Source of the DNA: Scardovia wiggsiae F0424
Lineage (GTDB): Bacteria > Actinomycetota > Actinomycetes > Actinomycetales > Bifidobacteriaceae
Reading direction: 5' to 3'
Assembly: GCF_000269605.1 (NCBI RefSeq)
Contig: NZ_AKCI01000001.1
Coordinates: 248,001-312,000, forward strand
DNA length: 64,000 nucleotides
The translations under genes and the position numbers were made by a program. The first letter of the stretch is position 1, and each line of letters begins with the position of its first letter. The notes beneath the pieces are model-generated. The model searched no databases, was not told the origin of the DNA, and saw only the letters and a program-made list of their open reading frames with translations. This document shows positions 57,222 through 64,000 of this stretch, piece after piece.

Positions 57222-59828
57222 ATGCCGCTGATCGATATGGGATGGCTGCGTGAGCACGTCAGTATCCCCGAAAATGAGACTTATGCACAGCTTGCTGCTG
57301 ACTTGGTGAAAGTCGGGCTTGAAGAAGAAGCTGTACATGAAGGCGATGTTACCGGCCCCATCGTGGTCGGATATGTCGAAGACCTTGTCAAAGAGCCGCA
57401 GAAGAACGGCAAAACTATCAGCTGGTGCCATATTGATGTGGGGCCTTACAATGTCCAGGACAGCGAAGGGAATACGGTACCGCGTTCCATTGTTTGCGGT
57501 GCGCCCAATATTGCACAGGGGGAAAAGGTTGCTGTAGCCCTCCCCGGTGCTGTGCTTCCCGGCGGCTTCAGGATCGAACCGCGCAAAACATATGGCCATA
57601 TGTCGGAAGGTATGTGCGCATCTGCCCGGGAGCTGGGGATAAGCGATGACCATGAGGGGATCATCCTGCTCCACAGCTGTGGATTAAGCGACAGCCAGTA
57701 TAAAGCCCTCAAACCGGGTGATGACCTTATGGGGCTTCTCGGGCTCGGAGAGCCTGTCCTGGAGATCAATATCACCCCTGACCGGGGGTATGCCTTCTCC
57801 TATCGCGGTGTTGCCCGGGAATTCCATCACTCGACTGGCGCAGAGTTTACAGACCCCGTGGAGACGCTTGGCGAGGCGGCACCGGCTGTATCGCATGATC
57901 CGGGCAGTGCCCGTGATATTGAAGTAATTATCAGCGACAGCCAGCCCATCCATGGTGTCCAGGGCTGTGACCGCTATTATGCACGTGCAGTCCGCGGGAT
58001 AGATAATACTGTGAAGACTCCCCGCTGGCTGGCACACCGCCTGCAGCGGAGCGGGATGCGTTCCCTGTCCCCGGTAGTTGATGTGACGAATTATGCGATG
58101 CTTGACCTGGGGCAGCCGCTTCACGCATATGATCTTGATAAGATCGCCCCTCCGATAGTTGTGCGCCGCGCCCGGGAAGGGGAGCAGCTGACGACCCTGG
58201 ATGGCAAAGGCCATAATCTGTCCCCTGAGGATCTGCTCATCACTGATTCCCCTGACGACGCTCAGGGTTCCCGGATACTCGGCATTGCAGGCGTTATGGG
58301 CGGTATGTACGGTGAGGTGACGGAGGAGACCACAAATATCCTTATTGAATCTGCCCATTTTGATCCCGTATCAATTGCGCGGTCTGCGCGGCGCCATAAG
58401 ATCCCATCTGAGGCTTCACGCCGTTTTGAACGCGGTGTTGATACAAAACTCCAGCCGGCTGCCGCTGAAGAGGCGGCCCAGCTTATTGTAAAAATCTGCG
58501 GAGGGCAGGCATCTGATACTCCCGCAGACTACGATCAGACCGTGGAGATGCCTTCCATCCGTTTCAAGACAAGCGAAGTGAAACGCCTGACAGCTTTGGA
58601 TATTTCAGTATCCAAGATTTCCGAGATCCTTACAGATATCGGCTGCAGTCTGGGCGGCGGCGGTAACGGCGAGCTTCTTGTGGAACCCTCTGCATGGCGC
58701 CCCGACCTGCAGTTCCCCTGTGACCTGGTGGAAGAGATAGCCCGGCTGGTAGGGTACGATAACATCCCTGTCCGCATACCCGCAGTTGCTGTAGAGGGGG
58801 AAACAGGCCTGACGCCTGACCAGATCCGCCGCCGCTGGAGTGCGGATACAGCAGCCGAATACGGCCTGACTGAGGTGTGGAGCTATCCGTTTGTCGGCCC
58901 TTCAGATTTCAAAGGTTTCAACCTTGATGAGGCCCAAGAGGCGGCGGTCAGCGTTGAGATCGAAAACCCGCTAGCTGCGGACCGCCCTTACCTGAGGCGC
59001 GCCGTACTTGAAACTCTGGCGCGCACAGTCCAGCGCAATATAGGCAGAGGAAACAGGAGTGTACGTTTATTCGAGCTGGGGCACGTATTTGAGCGTGACC
59101 CGCAGGCGCCGGCTATACCTGCCCTTCCCGGCGGCCGGAAACCGTCACCTGAACAGCTGGAGGCCCTTGATGCGGGGCTGCCGCATCAGCCTGAGCATAT
59201 TGCAGGGATACTTACAGGGCATGCTGAGGAACCCGGCTGGCTGGGACAGCCCCGCCCGGTAGACTGGACGGATGCAGCTGAAGTGGTCCGCCGCCTGGCT
59301 GACAGGCTTGGGGCGGATATCCGGTTCATCCAGCCTGCCCCTGAAGACGTGCCGGCACAATGGCATCCGGGAAGGTTCGCCTACGCTGAACTCCCTGACG
59401 GGACGCGTGTAGGGGTACTCGGGGAGCTGCATCCGCAGGTCAACAGCCACATGGATTTCCCGGAACATTCTGCAGCATTCGAGGTTGATCTCACAGTACT
59501 GTTCAGCAAGATCACGTACAGGCCGCTGCAGGCACAGCATATTTCCGTATATCCGCCGGTCCACCAGGATTTTGCTTTCACAGTCCATAAGGGCATAACT
59601 TCTCAGCAGCTGGAAACCGCGATCCGCGATGCTTCAGGTGAATATTGCGAATCAGTCGAGCTTTTCGACGTGTATAGCGGCGGCCAGGTAGGGGCTGATG
59701 AGAAATCGCTTGCCTACTCGGTTACTTTCCGCGCTTCTGACAGGACTCTGACGCCTGAGGACGCTGACGGGATCCGTGCTGCTATCGTTGAAGCAGCTTC
59801 CGCTTTAGGCGCCAGATTGCGCGCCTAG
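57222..59828 (+). CDS. pheT: Phenylalanyl-tRNA synthetase beta subunit
   Basis: 868 residues with the full domain set: N-terminal tRNA-binding OB fold (about 40-160), B3/B4 editing domain (RYYARAVRGI, SPVVDVTNYAML), B5 domain, catalytic-like core and a C-terminal FDX-ACB domain that holds the tRNA anticodon (HISVYPPVHQDFAFTVHKG). It follows pheS by 55 bases. The ATG has TTAGGGAG upstream. Confidence 0.97.
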   Translation: MPLIDMGWLREHVSIPENETYAQLAADLVKVGLEEEAVHEGDVTGPIVVGYVEDLVKEPQKNGKTISWCHIDVGPYNVQDSEGNTVPRSIVCGAPNIAQGEKVAVALPGAVLPGGFRIEPRKTYGHMSEGMCASARELGISDDHEGIILLHSCGLSDSQYKALKPGDDLMGLLGLGEPVLEINITPDRGYAFSYRGVAREFHHSTGAEFTDPVETLGEAAPAVSHDPGSARDIEVIISDSQPIHGVQGCDRYYARAVRGIDNTVKTPRWLAHRLQRSGMRSLSPVVDVTNYAMLDLGQPLHAYDLDKIAPPIVVRRAREGEQLTTLDGKGHNLSPEDLLITDSPDDAQGSRILGIAGVMGGMYGEVTEETTNILIESAHFDPVSIARSARRHKIPSEASRRFERGVDTKLQPAAAEEAAQLIVKICGGQASDTPADYDQTVEMPSIRFKTSEVKRLTALDISVSKISEILTDIGCSLGGGGNGELLVEPSAWRPDLQFPCDLVEEIARLVGYDNIPVRIPAVAVEGETGLTPDQIRRRWSADTAAEYGLTEVWSYPFVGPSDFKGFNLDEAQEAAVSVEIENPLAADRPYLRRAVLETLARTVQRNIGRGNRSVRLFELGHVFERDPQAPAIPALPGGRKPSPEQLEALDAGLPHQPEHIAGILTGHAEEPGWLGQPRPVDWTDAAEVVRRLADRLGADIRFIQPAPEDVPAQWHPGRFAYAELPDGTRVGVLGELHPQVNSHMDFPEHSAAFEVDLTVLFSKITYRPLQAQHISVYPPVHQDFAFTVHKGITSQQLETAIRDASGEYCESVELFDVYSGGQVGADEKSLAYSVTFRASDRTLTPEDADGIRAAIVEAASALGARLRA

Positions 59829-59862
59829 CCGAGTATAGGGCCGGATAAGGGGCAATCGTGTA

Positions 59863-59889
59863 TACTATACGGGGTACAGGCGTATAGTA
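59863..59889. promoter_or_regulatory. Inverted repeat upstream of membrane protein gene
   Basis: TACTATACG, nine bases, CGTATAGTA: perfect nine-base arms in an AT-rich stretch just before the next gene, 35 bases after pheT. It could be a weak terminator of pheST or an operator. No T-run follows. Confidence 0.5.
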
Positions 59890-59942
59890 CGCGTATGGTA
59901 TATATACATAACAGCAGATAATGCGAAGAGGTGCAGGTACAT

Positions 59943-60623
59943 ATGAGCGACAGCAGCAACACTAACGGGGATCCCAACGGGATCCCGCCGCAGCCGGGCA
60001 GCAGTGCACCTTCAGCTTCCAGCGCTCCTGCCGGCGGCTCTGTGCAGCAGGATCCGCCTGAATACGGACAGATGTCCAATAAATATCCCGGCTGGGACCC
60101 ATATGTGTACGGGAAACCCGAAACAGAAAAATCCGGAGCCGAGCAGGGCCGCCAGGGCGGCACCGGCGCGCAGCCTGGTACACAGCAGCAGGACACGCGG
60201 CGCGCGGTGAATACATCCGGCAACGGCGGCGGCCCTGCCGGCAGCAGTAACCAGCCTTCCGGCAATTTTGGCTTCCAGCAGCCATTTTTCTATAACCGGC
60301 AGGGGCAGCAGATCCCGCTTTCCGAGTTTAAGCCTGATGACCCGGATAAGAACCCTTTGTACGGGCGGTGGTCAGCGATGGCAATATGGTCGCTTGTCCT
60401 CTCTATTTTTATGCTGCAGCCCTTTGCACTGTTCCTGGCCGGCCTTGCTATACCGCGGGCCAGAATGTTCCATATGCGCGGAAGGGTGCTTGCGGTTATC
60501 GCGCTCATCCTTTCTGCTGCAGAGATTGCTTTTATCGTATGGTGGATCATGACAGGGCATACTGTTGAAGAGCTTAGCGCGATACTCAACAATTTTATAG
60601 ATTATTTGCAAAGCCGCGGATAA
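59943..60623 (+). CDS. DUF4190-like small membrane protein with disordered N-terminus
   Basis: 226 residues from the ATG at 59943. The GTG at 59931 would sit inside the ribosome site GAAGAGGTG. The first 120 residues are Gly/Pro/Gln/Ser-rich and probably disordered. Two membrane segments near 148-170 and 182-205 follow, with SAMAIWSLVLSIFMLQPFALFLAG and MRGRVLAVIALILSAAEIA. That gives a plan like the DUF4190 proteins of actinobacteria. Function unknown. It occupies the place where arginine biosynthesis genes stand in many bifidobacteria. Confidence 0.75.
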   Translation: MSDSSNTNGDPNGIPPQPGSSAPSASSAPAGGSVQQDPPEYGQMSNKYPGWDPYVYGKPETEKSGAEQGRQGGTGAQPGTQQQDTRRAVNTSGNGGGPAGSSNQPSGNFGFQQPFFYNRQGQQIPLSEFKPDDPDKNPLYGRWSAMAIWSLVLSIFMLQPFALFLAGLAIPRARMFHMRGRVLAVIALILSAAEIAFIVWWIMTGHTVEELSAILNNFIDYLQSRG

Positions 60624-60757
60624 TCGGCTGCATAGGGTGGTACAGCTGTATCTGAGGCAGCTGTCGGCCGTTTCAGGGCTGCTGAAAAATAGCTGCTGAA
60701 TGAGGCAGCAGCATAAATAATTAAGCCGATGAAAGAAACTATAAAATCGAAGTTTTT

Positions 60758-60787
60758 TTGCTTAATAGCGCCAAAAACATATATAAT
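60758..60787 (+). promoter_or_regulatory. Promoter of argR
   Basis: TTGCTT (60758-60763), 18-base spacer, perfect TATAAT (60782-60787), 30 bases before the argR ATG. The region is strongly A/T-rich. It indicates that argR has its own promoter and does not depend on an upstream arginine operon. Confidence 0.65.
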
Positions 60788-60817
60788 AGAAAGAAAAAAT
60801 ATTAAGTAAGGAATCTT

Positions 60818-61414
60818 ATGTTACAAGGTGACACCCGACCTTCAACAAGAGTAGCTCGCAGAGATGCCATAGAGCGAATTCTTAATTCACAGGACGTCAA
60901 TTCTCAGCAGCAGCTGCAGGTTTTACTGTCGCAGCAGGGGATTACCGTCACCCAGGCTACATTGAGCCGTGATCTGGATGAGATGAAAGCCATCAAGGTC
61001 CATCATGACGACGGTTCTGTTGCTTACGCCCTCCCTACCAGGGATGAGATCCAGAGATTCACCCGCAAAATGGAGACACAGTCGGCCTACACCCTGATCG
61101 CTGAAGGTAAAAGGGCTCTGGCTGCTGAAGATTTCAACCGCAGCGAACAGCGCCTTGCCAGAGTTATCAACGGCCTGGTAACTTCTGTGGACTATGCTCA
61201 GAACACCATAGTCATCAAGACCTCGGAGGGTGCTGCCGAATATGTGGGAAGCGCTATTGACCGCCAGATACTTTCGGATATCCTGGGGACCATAGCCGGG
61301 GATGACACCATTATCATGGTCGCACGCAGCGAAGAGGCGGCGCGCAACCGCAGTATCTGGGTACTGGCCCTTGCATCCGGCGACAATACTAAAGACGAAG
61401 AATCAATAAAATAA
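60818..61414 (+). CDS. argR: Arginine repressor ArgR
   Basis: 198 residues. The N-terminal winged helix (RRDAIERILNSQDVNSQQQLQ; recognition part TQATLSRDLDEMKAIKV) and C-terminal oligomerisation/arginine-binding domain (GLVTSVDYAQNTIVIKT; ILGTIAGDDTIIMVARS) are complete. It is longer than usual (about 150-170) through a middle segment of about 25 residues and a polar tail. It stands alone between a membrane protein and tyrS. I see no arg biosynthetic gene or remnant in the window, so its targets must lie elsewhere, perhaps uptake or catabolism. Identity is firm, role open. Confidence 0.96.
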   Translation: MLQGDTRPSTRVARRDAIERILNSQDVNSQQQLQVLLSQQGITVTQATLSRDLDEMKAIKVHHDDGSVAYALPTRDEIQRFTRKMETQSAYTLIAEGKRALAAEDFNRSEQRLARVINGLVTSVDYAQNTIVIKTSEGAAEYVGSAIDRQILSDILGTIAGDDTIIMVARSEEAARNRSIWVLALASGDNTKDEESIK

Positions 61415-61546
61415 AAGGCAGGGCGCACCTTCTCGAGGCGCTTTCCTGAAACTGCCTGTGAGGCTGTCCTCAGACGCACGCCTGCGGCCTTTCCTGTCTC
61501 GGATATTTGACAGAATTGGTACGTAATTCAGCAGCGAGGAGTTTTC

Positions 61547-62872
61547 ATGGCACAGGTATGCAGCTATAAGGAAGCCGGCTTTAATACGCTTTGTGATGAG
61601 CTGGAATGGCGCGGTCTGATCAACCAGTCTACGGACCGTCAGCAGCTTGCCCAGGCGCTTAACGGGGAGCCGATCTCTTTCTATACGGGTTTTGATCCCA
61701 GTGCTGCCTCGCTGCATATCGGCAATCTTGTACAAGTCCTCCTTATGAGGCACCTCCAGGAGGCGGGGCATCATGCATATGCCGTTGTCGGCGGTGCGAC
61801 GGGCCTTATAGGCGATCCCCGCCAGTCCGGCGAACGTACTTTGAACCCTAAAGATGTTGTTGGCGCCTGGGTGGAGAGCTTACGTGCGCAGATAGGCCCC
61901 CTCCTTATCAACAGCGGCGACAATGCAGTTACTTTCCTTAATAATTACGACTGGACCGGGAATATATCGGCTATTGATTTCCTCAGGGATGTCGGTAAAA
62001 ATTTCCGTCTGGGGACAATGCTTGCCAAGGATACTGTTGCCCGGCGGCTGAATTCCCAGGAAGGCATATCTTTTACTGAATTCAGCTACCAGGTCCTCCA
62101 GGGCAATGATTTCCTCTATCTGTATGACACATATGGCATCACCCTGCAGACGGGCGGTGCTGACCAGTGGGGGAACCTGGTCTCGGGACTGGACCTGATC
62201 CGTAAAGTACGCGGAGCCAATGTCCATGTTATGACATCGCCGCTTATCACAGATTCGCAGGGGAAGAAATTCGGCAAATCCGAAGGCGGGGCGATCTGGC
62301 TTGACCCGGCAATGCTCAGTTCATACCGTTTCTATCAGTTCTGGTATAACCAGCCTGACAGTGAAGTTATTAAACTCCTTAAATTCTTTACTTTCCTGCC
62401 TAAGCCAGAAATTGAGCGGCTGGAACGTGAAGTTGATACGAATCCGGGGGCGCGCGAGGCGCAGCGTACCTTAGCATGGGAAGTTACAAGCTTTGTCCGC
62501 GGGGATAAAGCAGCCCGGGGTGCGATCGATGCTGCTGAGGCCCTGTTTGGACGGGGTGAGGTTGCCCTTGATGCTGTTGATACTGATACTTTTGAGGCAT
62601 CAGTAGACGGATTGAAGGTCGCGGATGGGCAGGGCGGCAAAGTATTTGCCCAGGTGGCATCCGGAAGCCGTGTGACCGAGGCAGCTGTGGCTGCGGGACT
62701 GTTCAGGTCGGTTTCTGAAGCCAGGAAAACTGTCGCTTCAGGCGGCGTATACATTAATAACCGGCGCGTTGAAGATGCCGAACAGGCTGTCGGGGGGTCT
62801 GACCTCCTGCACGGCCGTTTTGTGCTCCTGCGCCGCGGGAAGAAAGCCCTTGGGGTTGTGGAGGTACACTAA
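61547..62872 (+). CDS. tyrS: Tyrosyl-tRNA synthetase
   Basis: 441 residues, class I enzyme charging tRNA-Tyr. HIGH-type motif in [20 protein letters not shown]-type motif in [10 protein letters not shown], tyrosine pocket [13 protein letters not shown] and the TGGADQWGN block. A C-terminal S4 RNA-binding domain ends in [16 protein letters not shown]. Its stop overlaps the start of the next gene (TAATG). The 132 bases after argR hold no clear T-box features. Confidence 0.98.
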   Translation: MAQVCSYKEAGFNTLCDELEWRGLINQSTDRQQLAQALNGEPISFYTGFDPSAASLHIGNLVQVLLMRHLQEAGHHAYAVVGGATGLIGDPRQSGERTLNPKDVVGAWVESLRAQIGPLLINSGDNAVTFLNNYDWTGNISAIDFLRDVGKNFRLGTMLAKDTVARRLNSQEGISFTEFSYQVLQGNDFLYLYDTYGITLQTGGADQWGNLVSGLDLIRKVRGANVHVMTSPLITDSQGKKFGKSEGGAIWLDPAMLSSYRFYQFWYNQPDSEVIKLLKFFTFLPKPEIERLEREVDTNPGAREAQRTLAWEVTSFVRGDKAARGAIDAAEALFGRGEVALDAVDTDTFEASVDGLKVADGQGGKVFAQVASGSRVTEAAVAAGLFRSVSEARKTVASGGVYINNRRVEDAEQAVGGSDLLHGRFVLLRRGKKALGVVEVH

Positions 62873-64000
62873 TGGCAGAAAATAGCAGGCATTCGCGTAA
62901 TTCCCAGGGATCGTCATCCTCTTCACGCGGAGGGACCCGCGGCGGCAGCCATGCCGGCGGCCATCGCGGCAGCAGCAATGGGCACGGCGGTGCCAGGCAT
63001 TTTAACCGCGGGGCTGGCAGTGAGAAGGGTTATCACAGCGGAGACAGGGACCGTACGGGGAAGAAGCCTTCCCGTTCCTCTTATGGCAGCCATTCTCAAG
63101 GGCATGGCAATTCCGGGCATTCCGGCAGATCGCATGACAGGGGTAATCAGGAACGCAATGAGGGCAGGAGGGGATTCACCGGCCGTTTTGACAGGTCCGG
63201 CGGGCGCATTGACAAGCGTGAGCGCGGGAACCATCAGGGCAGGCAGTCATCCGCAAATTACGATTCAGGGCGCAGGAATTCTGACGGTACGGTGTCTTAC
63301 CCATCGCAGAATCCGTATACTGACAGGCGCCCCGGCGAACCTAAAATGCCTAAAGGCATGGAGTGGTCGATGCTGTCGAGGGATGAAAAAGAGCGTTTAA
63401 GGGGGCTGAGCAAAGAGCACGCAGAGAATATCGGGCTCCACATGCTTGCCGCTTATTCTTTGGAGGAGACCGATCCGGAAGCGGCGCTTGAGCACGCGCA
63501 ATGGATAGTACGCCAGGCTTCCCGGATTGACCTGACACGGGAGACCCTGGCGCTGATAGCGTACCGCACGGGGGACTATAAGCTTGCGCTCCGCGAATTC
63601 AGGACAGCATACCGTATGAACGGTTTCAATGATTATCTGCCGTTTATGGCCGACTGTGAGCGGGGGCTCGGCGAGCCTGAAAAGGCTATAGAAATGGCTA
63701 CTTCCGATGACGCGCGGTATCTGCGCGGAGAATCCAAAGCTGAAATGTTCCTGGTATATGCAGGTGCTCTGGCAGACCTGGGTAAATATGATAAGGCGGT
63801 TGAGGTAGCCCACGCGCTTGCACATGCCCAGGGGGTGGGAGGCGCCTACAGGATGCGTGCCGTGCAGGCCGAGCAGTATTTTAATGAAGAATCGGGCAAT
63901 GAAGATGCTGCCCGTGCTCTGGATCCGCTGCTGGACAGGCTGGAATCCGAATTTGCTGAAGATGATAATGCGCTCAGCGATGATGTGATCGATAACGATA
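62872..64000 (+). CDS. TPR-type protein downstream of tyrS (3' end beyond window)
   Basis: An open frame of 376 codons from an ATG that shares one base with the tyrS stop (TAATG); it runs off the right edge. The first 150 residues are a very basic, Gly/Ser/Arg/His-rich disordered region. From about residue 160 (PKGMEWSMLSRDEKERLRGL) there is a helical repeat part resembling tetratricopeptide repeats: AQWIVRQASR, LALIAYRTGDYKLALREFRTAY, YAGALADLGKYDKAVEVAHAL. Actinobacteria often have a TPR protein just after tyrS. The tail is acidic. RNA or ribosome binding through the basic N-terminus is a guess. Confidence 0.82.
   Translation, partial: MAENSRHSRNSQGSSSSSRGGTRGGSHAGGHRGSSNGHGGARHFNRGAGSEKGYHSGDRDRTGKKPSRSSYGSHSQGHGNSGHSGRSHDRGNQERNEGRRGFTGRFDRSGGRIDKRERGNHQGRQSSANYDSGRRNSDGTVSYPSQNPYTDRRPGEPKMPKGMEWSMLSRDEKERLRGLSKEHAENIGLHMLAAYSLEETDPEAALEHAQWIVRQASRIDLTRETLALIAYRTGDYKLALREFRTAYRMNGFNDYLPFMADCERGLGEPEKAIEMATSDDARYLRGESKAEMFLVYAGALADLGKYDKAVEVAHALAHAQGVGGAYRMRAVQAEQYFNEESGNEDAARALDPLLDRLESEFAEDDNALSDDVIDND

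Noticed and set aside
60887-60902. GAATTCTTAATTCA inside argR resembles an ARG box.
   Set aside because: The spacing is one base off the consensus and it lies within the coding region; most likely chance in A/T-rich DNA.
61415-61546. T-box leader before tyrS.
   Set aside because: No T-box core or matching specifier loop could be recognised; the gap is short and GC-rich.

Overview
The window comes from an actinobacterium, most probably a member of the Bifidobacteriaceae of intermediate GC content. Supporting this are the run ung / LytR_C protein / groEL under CIRCE control, cold-shock protein next to a DUF3027 protein, a MoxR-DUF58-VWA operon, glnA back to back with hrpA, hflX followed by lactate dehydrogenase, and pheS-pheT / argR / tyrS. 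The genus cannot be fixed from the sequence alone. Arg AGG and Ile ATA codons are common, and a tRNA-Arg(CCU) is present. The first and last genes are cut by the window edges.

Region by region. 1-11.2 kb, all minus strand: a partial lysylphosphatidylglycerol-synthase-type membrane protein, purB, an alpha/beta hydrolase paired with a WXG100-like protein, the tightly coupled MoxR/DUF58/VWA operon, and ung. 11.3-23.2 kb: LytR_C protein, groEL with two CIRCE operators, a second WXG100 protein, an OmpR-type two-component system, cold-shock protein, DUF3027 protein, tandem-Usp protein and clpC. 23.3-32.5 kb is a transport and signalling island: an exporter-type ABC half-transporter, a NarL-type two-component system, an ABC-2 pair, an unrecognised AT-rich gene and a LolD/FtsX-type ABC pair. 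32.7-41.4 kb: TraX-like protein, deoxynucleoside kinase, a long perfect inverted repeat, two zinc-ribbon membrane proteins, tRNA-Arg, xseA/xseB and two lineage hypotheticals. 41.4-47.6 kb: glnA, hrpA and an rRNA-type methyltransferase. 47.7-52.1 kb: an AT-rich cassette that I read as a type VII (LXG) effector locus. 52.2-64 kb: hflX, ldh, a SpoU-type methyltransferase, pheS, pheT, a membrane protein, argR, tyrS and a partial TPR-type gene.

The most unusual part is 47.7-52.1 kb. A 714-residue LXG-like protein is followed by two single-pass membrane proteins that carry the same C-terminal module as its own C-terminus. Two small helical proteins that could be export partners come next. Each of the first three genes ends in nearly the same codons (EAG plus R or K, then stop), and those codons also supply the ribosome binding site of the next gene. 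With the hydrolase/WXG100 pair at 2.8-4.7 kb and the lone WXG100 at 13.9 kb, the window holds three candidate sets of type VII clients but no EssC/EccC-type ATPase, which must lie elsewhere. A second point of biology is that argR sits between pheT and tyrS with no arginine biosynthesis genes beside it, unlike the gene order I recall from bifidobacteria.
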